A DNA stretch of 64,000 nucleotides from the NCBI GenBank assembly GCA_011523825.1, contig WTFX01000009.1, forward strand, positions 104,420-168,419. Reading direction: 5' to 3'. The position numbers and the translations under genes were made by a program. The number at the start of each line of letters is the position of its first letter. Positions within the stretch are counted from its first letter, which is position 1. Source of the DNA: Microthrixaceae bacterium. GTDB lineage: Bacteria; Actinomycetota; Acidimicrobiia; Acidimicrobiales; Poriferisodalaceae. The notes beneath the pieces are model-generated. The model was not told where the DNA came from. It was given only the letters and a program-made list of their open reading frames with translations, and searched no databases. This document shows, one piece after another, positions 1-8,156 of this stretch.

Positions 1-828
1 CGGCTGCTCGCTCCGGCGAAGCTGACGCTGCGGATGCGGATCACCGGCATCCGGGGCGACGGCTATCACTTCATCGATGCCGAGATGGTGTCGCTCGACC
101 TGTGCGATGAGATCATCGTGCACCCCAGCTCGGAGCCGTCGGTCGAGATTGTTCCGACCCCCGCAGCGCATGGCTCTGCCGGCGAAGTGCCCGAATGGGA
201 CATCCCTGCTGACAGGTCGAATCTGGTGATCAGGGCGTTGGAGCTTGCCGGCAGGACGGCCCATGTCGAGGTCCGCAAACGCATCCCGCCCGGCGCGGGC
301 CTCGGCGGGGGATCGGCGGACGCAGCCGCCGTGCTCCGCTGGGCAAATCGGATGACTGCCGTCGAGACCGCTGACGCGCCAGTGACGCCTCAACTGCAGA
401 CACCCGCCATCGTCACGCCGCAACAGGCGGCGACACTGGGCGCCGACGTGGCGTTCTGCCTTGTCGGCGGTCGTGCTCGCGTCACGGGTGTCGGCGAGAT
501 CATCGAGCCGGTCGGGTTCCGGGACCAGTCCTTCGTGTTGTGGACGCCGCCGGTCCAGGTCGACACGGCGGCGGTGTACGGCACATGGGACGAGCTCGGC
601 GGCCCGTCCGGCCCGAATGCCAACGACCTTGAACCGGCCGCGCTCGCCGCCTACCCCGAGCTCTCAGCGTGGCGCGACGACCTCGAGGCCGTCACCGGGC
701 GTACGCCACGGCTGGCCGGCAGCGGCGGCACCTGGTTCGTCCCCGCGCCCTTCGGCGCACGCATGCACGAACCAACCGACGACGGCGTGCGCGCCGCTGA
801 GGTGCGCGCCATCGGGCGGCTCTCCTAG
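1..828 (+). CDS. ispE: 4-diphosphocytidyl-2-C-methyl-D-erythritol kinase (partial, 5' end outside window)
   Basis: GHMP-family kinase of the cytosolic MEP isoprenoid pathway; it phosphorylates CDP-methylerythritol at the 2-hydroxyl. The reading frame is open from base 1, and the first visible residues, LLAPAKLTLRMRITG, are the family's N-terminal APAKLNL-type segment, so only a few residues are missing. The first ATG at base 34 is therefore internal. The ATP-binding glycine-rich motif PPGAGLGGGSADAA lies at visible residues 97-110, and a C-terminal GHMP motif (LAGSGGTWF) near residue 240. About 275 residues are visible, normal for IspE. It is followed by the oppositely oriented bS22 gene. IspE at the head of a glmU-prs-rplY-pth-mfd run is the usual actinobacterial arrangement. 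Confidence 0.95.
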   Translation, partial: RLLAPAKLTLRMRITGIRGDGYHFIDAEMVSLDLCDEIIVHPSSEPSVEIVPTPAAHGSAGEVPEWDIPADRSNLVIRALELAGRTAHVEVRKRIPPGAGLGGGSADAAAVLRWANRMTAVETADAPVTPQLQTPAIVTPQQAATLGADVAFCLVGGRARVTGVGEIIEPVGFRDQSFVLWTPPVQVDTAAVYGTWDELGGPSGPNANDLEPAALAAYPELSAWRDDLEAVTGRTPRLAGSGGTWFVPAPFGARMHEPTDDGVRAAEVRAIGRLS

Positions 829-854
829 CCGGCGGTTTGCCAGATAGCAGCAGG

Positions 855-950
855 TCAGCGGTTGCGACGCTGGTAGCGCGTCCGCCGCAGCATCTTGCGG
901 TGCTTCTTCTTGCGCATCCGCTTGCGGCGCTTCTTGACCAGCGATCCCAT
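855..950 (-). CDS. bS22-type small ribosomal protein (AURKAIP1/COX24 domain), 31 aa
   Basis: A 31-residue, extremely basic peptide starting MGSLVKKRRKRMRKKKHRKM and ending RRTRYQRRNR. It matches the actinobacterial AURKAIP1/COX24-domain proteins (mycobacterial version begins MGSVIKKRRKRM), identified as ribosomal protein bS22 in mycobacterial 30S subunits. More than half of the residues are Lys or Arg. A TAGCGT box lies 10 bases upstream of the ATG on the minus strand and no Shine-Dalgarno is evident, so it may be expressed from a very short leader. It sits alone between ispE and tRNA-Gln on the opposite strand. It is easily missed because of its length. Confidence 0.9.
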   Translation of the reverse strand: MGSLVKKRRKRMRKKKHRKMLRRTRYQRRNR

Positions 951-960
951 GAAGAGCCGA

Positions 961-966
961 ACGCTA
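961..966 (-). promoter_or_regulatory. -10 box (TAGCGT) for the bS22 gene
   Basis: TAGCGT on the minus strand, ending 10 bases before the bS22 ATG. Same box as at many other starts in this window. Confidence 0.5.
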
Positions 967-1026
967 GCGCCTGCGAGGAGTCCTGCCACGAGTCAAATCC
1001 GTGACGATGGCGCCGAGACGGGTCGC

Positions 1027-1032
1027 TACCCT
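1027..1032 (+). promoter_or_regulatory. Possible -10 box (TACCCT) of tRNA-Gln
   Basis: TACCCT lies 37 bases before the mature 5' end of tRNA-Gln, a normal distance for a tRNA promoter with a short processed leader. No convincing -35 seen. Confidence 0.35.
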
Positions 1033-1069
1033 CGATCCACAGACAGCCCGCCTGCTCCCACAGGCGCTA

Positions 1070-1141
1070 TCGGGGATCGTTCAATTGGTAGGACATCGGG
1101 TTTTGGTCCCGGCAATGGAGGTTCGAGTCCTCCTCCCCGAA
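1070..1141 (+). tRNA. tRNA-Gln (anticodon TTG)
   Basis: A full cloverleaf folds by eye. Acceptor TCGGGGA pairs with TCCCCGA, the D stem is GTTC/GGAC, and the anticodon stem TCGGG/CCCGG carries loop TTTTGGT with anticodon TTG at 1103-1105. The variable loop is four bases, and the T stem GGAGG/CCTCC encloses TTCGAGT. The discriminator is A and CCA is not encoded. It lies directly upstream of the glmU-like gene on the same strand. Confidence 0.93.
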
Positions 1142-1185
1142 CCCCACGTCTCATGCGGCGACCCAGCGCGATGCCGCCTGACCCG

Positions 1186-1977
1186 ATGACGTCAGGCCCC
1201 ATAACGCCGCCGTGCGCAGCCATCGTGCTCGCAGCGGGCGCCGGTACCCGCATGGGCTCGGACCTGCCGAAGCCGCTGCACCCGATCGGTGGCCGCGCCA
1301 TGGTGCTGCGAGTGCTCGAAGCTCTGGCTGCCGTCGACGCGGAGCCAGTCGCGGTGGTGATCGGGCACGGCGCAGCCCAGGTCCGTGAGGCCGTCGCGGC
1401 CGAGGCGCCCCAAGCCGACCGGCTGGTATTCGCGACCCAACCCGCCCAGCTCGGTACCGGCGACGCAGCACGTGCCGGTCTGTCGGCACTGGACTCGCAC
1501 CCGGCGGCCATCGATGTCCTGGTGTTGCCGGGCGACACGCCGTTGCTGCGAGCGGCGACACTGCGGCGTGTCGTTGCAGAACGCCGCCGCGCCGCCGCGG
1601 CCGTCAGCCTGCTGACGGCTCACGTCAGCGACCCCACCGGCTACGGGCGCATCGTGCGTGATGCGGCCGGCATCACGGTCGTCGAGCAACGCGATGCGAC
1701 GCCATCGGTGGCGCAGATCGACGAGATCAATGCGGGCGTGTACTGCTTCGACGTGGCCAAGCTGCGCCAGGTGTTGCCGCAGCTGCGCCTTGCGAACGCC
1801 GCCTCGGAGTACTACCTGCCCGACGCCATCGGTCTGCTTGCCCGCAGCGGCGAGGGAATCGCTGCGGTCGCGCTCGACGATGCATCGGAGGCGATGGGTG
1901 TGAACGACGCGAACCAGCTAGCGGCCTGCGAAGCCGCGTTGGCTGCTCGAGGTGGCCGGTCGGCACCTATGTCATAG
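1186..1977 (+). CDS. GlmU-like N-acetylglucosamine-1-phosphate uridyltransferase, nucleotidyltransferase domain only
   Basis: Nucleotidyltransferase that would form UDP-N-acetylglucosamine from UTP and GlcNAc-1-phosphate for peptidoglycan synthesis. The signature LAAGAGTRMGSDLPKPLHP is near residue 15; GDTPLL, GYGRIV and NAGVYCF follow in the order seen in GlmU. The protein ends about 263 residues in, just after the region equivalent to LGVND in full GlmU, so the left-handed beta-helix acetyltransferase half (about 200 residues) is absent. There is no trace of it in the 180 bases before prs. In-frame ATGs at 1153 and 1171 are possible alternative starts; anything earlier would overlap the tRNA. 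Synteny (before prs) supports the glmU identity. The acetyltransferase step must be provided elsewhere. Confidence 0.82.
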   Translation: MTSGPITPPCAAIVLAAGAGTRMGSDLPKPLHPIGGRAMVLRVLEALAAVDAEPVAVVIGHGAAQVREAVAAEAPQADRLVFATQPAQLGTGDAARAGLSALDSHPAAIDVLVLPGDTPLLRAATLRRVVAERRRAAAAVSLLTAHVSDPTGYGRIVRDAAGITVVEQRDATPSVAQIDEINAGVYCFDVAKLRQVLPQLRLANAASEYYLPDAIGLLARSGEGIAAVALDDASEAMGVNDANQLAACEAALAARGGRSAPMS

Positions 1978-2019
1978 CTGAGGAGGCGAAAACTCAGGGG
2001 TTCTGAGAGTGCGGTGGGG

Positions 2020-2025
2020 TAGTCT
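2020..2025 (+). promoter_or_regulatory. prs: Possible -10 box (TAGTCT) for prs
   Basis: TAGTCT about 135 bases before the prs start codon. If used, prs has an untranslated leader of roughly 128 bases ending in a strong ribosome binding site. The leader shows no recognised riboswitch. Confidence 0.35.
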
Positions 2026-2160
2026 CGAACTGTCGCCGGACTGCTGAACATGCCGCCAAAACCCATTGCCGAGCGTTCCGCCCAGCCCTCAGCTAGTGCT
2101 GCTTCGAGCGCGTCTGCGTCAAGCACGGCGCCCAGGGGACTGCTGCGAAAGGAACACGCA

Positions 2161-3144
2161 ATGGAGCTGGTCACCAAGAAGCGCCTGCACCTGTTCAGCG
2201 GCAGGGCGAATCCGGAGTTGGCCACAGAGATTGCGGAGCAGCTCGGCGTGGAACTCGGCGATCCCGGGCTCATCGACTTCGCCAACGGCGAGATCAAGTG
2301 CAAGTTTGCCGAGTCGATCCGCGGCGGCGACGTGTTCATCATCCAGAGCCATGCCGCCTGCGACACCATGAGCCCCAACGACGCGATCATGGAGCAGCTC
2401 ATCATGGTCGACGCTGCCCGGCGCGCTTCGGCCAAGCGCATCACCGCGGTGGCACCCCTGTACGGGTATGCCCGCCAGGATCGCAAGGCCGCCGGCCGCG
2501 AACCAATCACTGCACGCCTGCTGGCCGACCTGTTCACGGTGGCCGGGGCTGAGCGTCTCGTGTCGATCGACCTGCACAGCGGCCAGATCCAGGGTTTCTT
2601 CGACGGCCCGGTGGATCATCTGACAGCGGCGCCGGTGCTCATCGACTACTTGTCCGGCGTCATGGGTCCCGACTCAGTGATTGTGTCGCCTGACACCGGT
2701 CGCGTGAAGGTGGCTGAGCGCTACGCGACCCGGCTGGGCTGTGACGTCGCGTCGATTTACAAGCGTCGTGCCACCGACAACGCCAACGAGTCCGAGGCGC
2801 TCGGCATCATGGGCGAGGTGGCAGGTCGCACCTGCGTGATCATCGACGACATGATCGACACTGCCGGCACGATCTGCTCGGCCACTGAGACGCTGGTCGC
2901 CCATGGTGCCGCCGACGTGATGTGCGCGAGCACGCACGGACTGTTCTCCGAGCCGGCGGTGGACCGCCTGAAGAACTCCTCGCTGAGCCAGGTCATCGTC
3001 ACCAATACGGTGCCGATCCCTAGCTCAAAGCAGTTCGACAAGCTGGTGGTGCTGAGCGTCGCGGGCGTGTTCGCCGACGCCCTGGAGTCGGTGTTCGAGG
3101 ACGCATCGGTTTCGGAGATCTTCGACGGCCAGAACCTGTTCTGA
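2161..3144 (+). CDS. prs: Ribose-phosphate pyrophosphokinase
   Basis: Makes PRPP from ribose-5-phosphate and ATP for purine, pyrimidine, histidine and tryptophan synthesis; cytosolic. The start ATG at 2161 is set by GGAAAGGA seven bases upstream and by the family's usual N-terminus (LHLFSGRANPELA). An in-frame ATG at 2050 would add a Ser/Ala-rich tail unlike the family. The flexible catalytic loop region YARQDRKAAGREPIT is near residue 100, and the PRPP-binding motif VIIDDMIDTAGT is at residues 226-237. Length 327 residues, normal. It follows the glmU-like gene and precedes rplY, as in other actinobacteria. Confidence 0.96.
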   Translation: MELVTKKRLHLFSGRANPELATEIAEQLGVELGDPGLIDFANGEIKCKFAESIRGGDVFIIQSHAACDTMSPNDAIMEQLIMVDAARRASAKRITAVAPLYGYARQDRKAAGREPITARLLADLFTVAGAERLVSIDLHSGQIQGFFDGPVDHLTAAPVLIDYLSGVMGPDSVIVSPDTGRVKVAERYATRLGCDVASIYKRRATDNANESEALGIMGEVAGRTCVIIDDMIDTAGTICSATETLVAHGAADVMCASTHGLFSEPAVDRLKNSSLSQVIVTNTVPIPSSKQFDKLVVLSVAGVFADALESVFEDASVSEIFDGQNLF

Positions 3145-3180
3145 AGCGGCTCCCCGGGGGGCGTCCGCAGTCTGAACTCG

Positions 3181-3186
3181 TAGGCT
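3181..3186 (+). promoter_or_regulatory. rplY: Possible -10 box (TAGGCT) for rplY
   Basis: TAGGCT 46 bases before the rplY ATG, giving a leader of about 39 bases that contains the AAGGGG ribosome binding site. Confidence 0.4.
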
Positions 3187-3231
3187 GTCTCGTCGCTCTC
3201 GACTAGGCACCCAGTGCTCGAAGGGGCCAGC

Positions 3232-3876
3232 ATGGAACAGCTGAAGCTCATTGCCGAGACCCGGCATGCCACCGGCTCCGGTCCGTCGCGGCGTCTGCGC
3301 GCCGAAGACAAGATCCCCGCAGTGATGTACGGCCACGGCAGCGAGCCCGTGTCGATCACGCTGGACCGGTTGCGGTTTCGGGCTGCGCTGAACGCAGCGG
3401 GCCCGAACGCAATCATCACGCTCGAGGTCGAGGGCAAGAACCACCTCACCATCGTCAAGGACATGCAGCGCGACACGATCGCCAACCGCGTCACGCATGT
3501 CGATTTCCTCCTGATCTCGCTCGATGAGCGCCTGGTGGTGGATGTGCCGGTCCGGCTGATCGGCGAGGCAGCGCAGGCGGGCCGCGAAGGTGCGGTGGTA
3601 CAGCAGCAGCTGATGTCGCTGCAAGTCGAATCGCCCGCCGGAGTGATCCCCCCGGCCTTCGACGTCGACGTGGAGTCGCTCTCGCTGGACAACCCGATCC
3701 GTGTCAGCGACCTCACCCTGCCCGAGGGCATGGAGAGCCTGCTCGACGGCGACACGCTGGTGGCGATCGCGCAGCGGACGCGGGCTGCGGTCGCCGCCGA
3801 GCAAGTCGACGACGGAGGCGAGCCGGCCGACGCTGACGCCCTCGAAGACGACGACGGCGCCGACGACGAGGACTGA
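3232..3876 (+). CDS. rplY: Large ribosomal subunit protein bL25 (CTC form)
   Basis: 5S-rRNA-binding protein of the 50S subunit in the long CTC/TL5 form. The N-terminal 5S-binding domain (about residues 1-90) contains RHATGSGPSRRLR and KIPAVMYGHG. The second, beta-rich TL5 domain runs from about residue 95 to 185, including DVPVRLIGEA and FDVDVESL. The protein ends in an acidic tail of Asp and Glu, common in actinobacterial bL25. AAGGGG lies seven bases before the ATG. Length 214 residues. Next to pth, with only 8 bases between them, so the two genes are very probably cotranscribed. Confidence 0.95.
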   Translation: MEQLKLIAETRHATGSGPSRRLRAEDKIPAVMYGHGSEPVSITLDRLRFRAALNAAGPNAIITLEVEGKNHLTIVKDMQRDTIANRVTHVDFLLISLDERLVVDVPVRLIGEAAQAGREGAVVQQQLMSLQVESPAGVIPPAFDVDVESLSLDNPIRVSDLTLPEGMESLLDGDTLVAIAQRTRAAVAAEQVDDGGEPADADALEDDDGADDED

Positions 3877-3884
3877 ACGACCCG

Positions 3885-4526
3885 GTGTCCGTGTTCCGCC
3901 GGGCGGCCGCGCGGCGGGGATCAGCCGCAGACTGGCTGGTGGTGGGTCTCGGCAATCCCGGCGAGCGCTACGCCGGAAGCCGTCACAACGTCGGGGCCGA
4001 GGCCACCGAACGCTGGGCATCGCAGCTCCGGTGCGAATTCGCCGTTCAGCGGCGCGAGCACGCCCGAGTGACACAGGCAACGGTGAGCGAGCGTCGTATC
4101 ACGCTCGCGTGCCCAACCACGTTCATGAACGAGAGCGGCCGCAGCGTGGGTGTGCTGGTCAAACGTCACGGCATCGTCGAGCCGTCACGACTCGTGGTTG
4201 TCCACGACGAGCTCGACCTCGAACCCGGCCAGGTGCGGCTCAAGTCAGGTGGCGGGATCGCCGGCCACAACGGCTTGGCATCGATCGCCAACCAGCTCGG
4301 CACCCGGGACTTCGTGCGGTTGCGCATCGGCATCGGCAAGCCGCCGCGACCCGAAGCCGGCAGGAAGTGGGTGTTGCAGCGGCCGAGGGGGCATGAAGCG
4401 CCATTGATCGACACAGCTGTGGATCTCGCAGTAGCGGGGCTCGAGGTGCTCGTGCGCGACGGCATCGAGGCGGCCATGACCGTCACGAATGCCCGCCGGC
4501 GGGGACGCGAGCCCCGGGCCCAGTGA
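3885..4526 (+). CDS. pth: Peptidyl-tRNA hydrolase
   Basis: Cleaves the ester bond of peptidyl-tRNA released from stalled ribosomes; cytosolic. The family landmarks are all present: VVGLGNPGERY with the substrate-binding Asn, RHNVG with the catalytic His, the TFMNESG loop, VHDELDL with the catalytic Asp, and GGIAGHNGL. Length 213 residues, with a short basic N-terminal extension and a C-terminal Arg-rich end. Start GTG at 3885. The last four bases overlap the mfd start (GTGA), indicating translational coupling. Confidence 0.95.
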   Translation: MSVFRRAAARRGSAADWLVVGLGNPGERYAGSRHNVGAEATERWASQLRCEFAVQRREHARVTQATVSERRITLACPTTFMNESGRSVGVLVKRHGIVEPSRLVVVHDELDLEPGQVRLKSGGGIAGHNGLASIANQLGTRDFVRLRIGIGKPPRPEAGRKWVLQRPRGHEAPLIDTAVDLAVAGLEVLVRDGIEAAMTVTNARRRGREPRAQ

Positions 4527-7500
4527 GCTCGGCGGGCGCAGCACCGCTGCGCGAGCTGGCCGGGCGACTTGGCCGCGATAGCGGCTTCACGTCGATGCTG
4601 GGCCGGGCGTCCGGCTCGATCGCCGTTGCCGAGGGAGCCCGCCCGTTCGTCGCCGCCGGCTTGGCGACACTGGGATCGCGCACTCCGATCCTTGTCGTCA
4701 CTGCCACCGCCAACGAAGCCGAGCGCAGTGCCGCCGATCTGCGCACCTGGCTGGGGGAGGGTCAGGTAGCGCTGTTTGCTGCGTGGGAGACGCTGCCGTT
4801 CGAGCGCGTGAGCCCCGCAACCGAGACGATGGGTCGCCGGCTGGCGCTGCTGGAGGCGCTGAAGTCGGGCACCGGCACCGGCGAGCCAGCGGCCCAAGTC
4901 GGGGTGCCCGAGGTGATCGTGGCGCCGATTCGAGCGCTGTTGCAGCGGCTCAGTCCCGACGCGTGTGCTCCAGCAGCGTCAGTGCTGCGGGTTGCACGAG
5001 GCGACCGGTGCGACCTTGGGGAGGTGGTGTCGCAGCTGGTGGCGTGGGGCTACCGGCGGGAGCATCAGGTAGAGCATCGCGGCGAGGTTGCGGTGCGCGG
5101 CGGGATCGTGGACGTCTTCTGCCCGACAGCCGAGGCACCGGTGCGCATCGATCTGTGGGGCGACGAGGTGGACCGTCTCACGCAGTTCTCGGTTGCCGAC
5201 CAGCGTTCGGTGGCGGAGCTTGCGCACACGCAGATCTACCCGGCACGAGAGATGCGGCCCGACGCTGCCATGCGAGAACGCGCCGCAGCGCTGGCTGTGA
5301 GCGAGCCGTGGTGCTCCGAGCACATGGAGCGTCTCAGCAGGGGGGAGCTCTTCGATGGGATGGAGTCGTGGCTGCCATGGCTCGCCGCAGAGGAGATCGT
5401 GTTGCCGGACCTGCTGGGGCCCGACTCGCTGGTGCTGCTCTGCGAGCCGCGGCGGCTCGCTGACCGTGCCGCCGACATCAAGGCGGAAACCGACGACCTC
5501 ACCCGGTCGCTGGCAGTGACGTGGGGTCTGCGGAGCATTGGCTGTGCCGATGAGGACTGCGACACTGCTGCCGACGATGCCCCGGCTCCGTTCCCGCCGC
5601 TGCATGTTGCATTCGATCGCTTGCTGGCGCACTGCGCGGCGGCGGTGTGGTCGGTGGACTCCACGTCGGCACCGACGGCTGACGGCCATCGGGGACCGCA
5701 CATCTCGACCGAGCCGTGGCTACCCTCCGCAGGTGATCCCGAGCGCCTCGTGGCCCAGCTGCGGCGCTTGGTACTGGGCGCGGAGCGGCCAGATGTGCCA
5801 GGCGCGGAGCGACCTGTCGTTGTCGTGGCCGCCGAAGGGGACGGCTCGGCTGCTCGGCTCGCGGACACGCTGAGCGCGCACGAGGTACCGCTGCGCCTGC
5901 ACACCGAATCCAGCAGCTTCGACCCGACGCCCGGCGGCCACGTCGTGCTGGCGCCCCTCGATGGGGGGTTCATCGCGCCCGCAGCCGGCGTGGCCGTGCT
6001 GCCGGAGGCGGAGTTCACCGGACGCCGCCGGGTCCACCGCGCAGCCCGACGGCGGACGGGCGTGGCACCTACGTTCGAAGACCTGAGCGTCGGCGATTTC
6101 GTCGTCCATCACCATCACGGCATCGCCCGCTACGCCGGACTCGTCCGGCGAGCCTTCGGCGACGACGAACGCGACTACCTCGAGCTGGAGTTCCGGGGGA
6201 CCGACCGTCTCTACCTGCCCACCGAGCAGATCGACTTCATTCGCCCGTACATCGGCGGGGAGACGCCCCGCCTCAGCCGCATGGGCGGCAGCGATTTCCA
6301 GCGCCAGAAGGCCAAAGTGCGCGCGGCGGTGGCCGAGATCGCCCAAGAGCTGGTGGTGCTGTACCAGCGACGCATCACCACATCGGGCAACGCGTTCGAT
6401 CCCCACGGCTTGGGCATGGCCGAACTCGCCGAGAGCTTTGCCTACACGCCCACACCCGATCAGCGCCGCACGATCGACGACGTGCTGGCGGACATGGCCG
6501 AGCCGGTGCCCATGGATCGGCTGGTGTGCGGCGATGTCGGCTTCGGCAAGACTGAGGTGGCAGTACGCGCCGCGTTCTGCGCGGTGAGCGCGGGCAAACA
6601 GGCAGCGGTGCTGGTGCCGACCACGCTGCTGGCCCAGCAGCACCACCAGACGTTCGCCGAGCGTTATGCCGACCATCCCGTCCGGGTCGAGGTGCTCAGC
6701 CGCTTTCTCACATCCGCCGAACAGCGCACAGTGATCGCCGGGGTCGCCGACGGCACCGTCGATGTGGTGATCGGCACGCACCGGCTGCTGTCGGACGACG
6801 TGAAGTTCAAGAACCTGGGCCTGCTGGTGGTCGACGAGGAGCAGCGCTTCGGCGTGAGCCACAAGGAGTCCATCAAGCACCTGCGCGCCGAGGTAGATGT
6901 GCTGACGCTGACGGCTACGCCCATCCCGCGCACGCTGGAGATGGCACTCACCGGCATCCGTGACCTGTCGCTGCTGCAGACGCCGCCTGCCGAGCGCCAA
7001 CCCATCCTCACCCACGTCGGCCCGTATGACGAGCGCGCCGTCAGCGAGGCCATTCGCCGTGAGCTGCTGCGCGAGGGCCAAGTGTTCTTCGTGCACAACC
7101 GGGTTGCCGACATCGATGTGGTGGCAGCGGGCTTGGCAGAGTTGGTGCCCGAGGCGCGTATCGCCGTCGCGCACGGCCAGATGGACGAGGGCACGCTGGA
7201 GCAGATCGTCATCGATTTCTGGGCCGGCGCCTACGACGTGCTGGTCTGCACCACCATCATCGAATCGGGCATCGACATGCCGAGCGTCAACACGCTGGTC
7301 GTGGATCGCGCCGATCTGCTGGGGCTCGGGCAGCTGCATCAGATCCGCGGGCGTGTGGGCCGGTCGGGACAGCGTGCGTACGCATACCTGTTCCACCCCG
7401 AGGGCCGTTCGCTGTCCGAAGAGGCCTACGAGCGCCTCCGCACGATCGGCGAGTCCACCGAGCTGGGCTCCGGGTACCGGATCGCGATGCGCGACCTCCA

Positions 7501-8098
7501 GTTGCGCGGCGCAGGCAACCTGCTCAGCGGCGTGCAGTCGGGGCACATCGCGGCCGTCGGCTACGACCTCTACTGCGAGCTCGTCAGCGAGGCGGTCGCC
7601 TCCTTGAACGGCGAGACTCCTGCCCAGCCAGCGGAGATCGTGATCGACTTGCCCCTGGCGGCACACCTGCCCGACGACTACGTGGCTGACGCCACGGGCC
7701 GCCTCGAGGCGTATCGCCGTCTCGGGGCCGTGACCGAATTGGTCGAGGTGGCCGACATAGAAGCCGAATGGATTGACCGTTACGGACCTGTCCCGGACGC
7801 AGCGCAGACGCTGTTGCACATAGCGCTGCTGCGCACCGAGTGTCACCGGCTCGGCATGCGAACCGTGGCCTTCGCTCCTGGCCACGACGGCGGCAGGGTG
7901 CGCTTCGGCCCGCTCGTGCTCACGGCCAGCGAGGAACTGCGCATGCGGCGCATCTGTGCCGGTACACCGTTCAGCGCAGCGCGGTACAAAGCAGACGACC
8001 GGGAGGTGCAGCTGTCGGTCCGTGCGCTGAAGCCGGCCACGGTCGGGCATCTGTTCGCCTTCTGCCAGCAGCTGCGGCCCCCGCCCGCCTCGGGGTGA
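4523..8098 (+). CDS. mfd: Transcription-repair coupling factor
   Basis: ATP-dependent translocase that removes RNA polymerase stalled at DNA lesions and recruits UvrA. 1191 residues. The N-terminal UvrB-like part spans about residues 20-350. The CarD/RID-type RNA-polymerase-interaction domain is near 515-580 (LSVGDFVVHHHHGIARY). The superfamily-2 helicase core has Walker A GDVGFGKTE at about 670, the DEEQ box near 770 and TATPIPRTL after it. The QLRGAGNLL region and the C-terminal TRCF domain follow. Start GTG overlaps the pth stop by four bases. The usual neighbour order (pth before, lipoprotein/mazG/eno after) agrees. Confidence 0.97.
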   Translation: MSSAGAAPLRELAGRLGRDSGFTSMLGRASGSIAVAEGARPFVAAGLATLGSRTPILVVTATANEAERSAADLRTWLGEGQVALFAAWETLPFERVSPATETMGRRLALLEALKSGTGTGEPAAQVGVPEVIVAPIRALLQRLSPDACAPAASVLRVARGDRCDLGEVVSQLVAWGYRREHQVEHRGEVAVRGGIVDVFCPTAEAPVRIDLWGDEVDRLTQFSVADQRSVAELAHTQIYPAREMRPDAAMRERAAALAVSEPWCSEHMERLSRGELFDGMESWLPWLAAEEIVLPDLLGPDSLVLLCEPRRLADRAADIKAETDDLTRSLAVTWGLRSIGCADEDCDTAADDAPAPFPPLHVAFDRLLAHCAAAVWSVDSTSAPTADGHRGPHISTEPWLPSAGDPERLVAQLRRLVLGAERPDVPGAERPVVVVAAEGDGSAARLADTLSAHEVPLRLHTESSSFDPTPGGHVVLAPLDGGFIAPAAGVAVLPEAEFTGRRRVHRAARRRTGVAPTFEDLSVGDFVVHHHHGIARYAGLVRRAFGDDERDYLELEFRGTDRLYLPTEQIDFIRPYIGGETPRLSRMGGSDFQRQKAKVRAAVAEIAQELVVLYQRRITTSGNAFDPHGLGMAELAESFAYTPTPDQRRTIDDVLADMAEPVPMDRLVCGDVGFGKTEVAVRAAFCAVSAGKQAAVLVPTTLLAQQHHQTFAERYADHPVRVEVLSRFLTSAEQRTVIAGVADGTVDVVIGTHRLLSDDVKFKNLGLLVVDEEQRFGVSHKESIKHLRAEVDVLTLTATPIPRTLEMALTGIRDLSLLQTPPAERQPILTHVGPYDERAVSEAIRRELLREGQVFFVHNRVADIDVVAAGLAELVPEARIAVAHGQMDEGTLEQIVIDFWAGAYDVLVCTTIIESGIDMPSVNTLVVDRADLLGLGQLHQIRGRVGRSGQRAYAYLFHPEGRSLSEEAYERLRTIGESTELGSGYRIAMRDLQLRGAGNLLSGVQSGHIAAVGYDLYCELVSEAVASLNGETPAQPAEIVIDLPLAAHLPDDYVADATGRLEAYRRLGAVTELVEVADIEAEWIDRYGPVPDAAQTLLHIALLRTECHRLGMRTVAFAPGHDGGRVRFGPLVLTASEELRMRRICAGTPFSAARYKADDREVQLSVRALKPATVGHLFAFCQQLRPPPASG

Positions 8099-8122
8099 AG
8101 CCCCGCCGACGCGGCGAGCACC

Positions 8123-8128
8123 TAGCCT
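8123..8128 (+). promoter_or_regulatory. -10 box (TAGCCT), 7 bases before a GTG at 8136
   Basis: TAGCCT, then seven bases, then GTG at 8136. Either the lipoprotein starts leaderless at 8136, or transcription starts there and the ATG at 8157 is used with its GGGGGAG ribosome binding site. Confidence 0.5.
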
Positions 8129-8156
8129 GCCCGCAGTGCGTGCCAGGGGGAGTTCC

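Noticed and set aside
895..1185. Upstream extension of the glmU-like frame to base 895
   Set aside because: It would run across the tRNA-Gln gene and has no similarity to the family.
2050..2160. Earlier ATG for prs at 2050
   Set aside because: It adds a Ser/Ala-rich tail absent from the family, while ATG 2161 has a strong ribosome binding site.
2033..2160. Riboswitch in the prs leader
   Set aside because: The leader is long enough, but I could not match it to any known riboswitch or recognise a purine-sensing fold.
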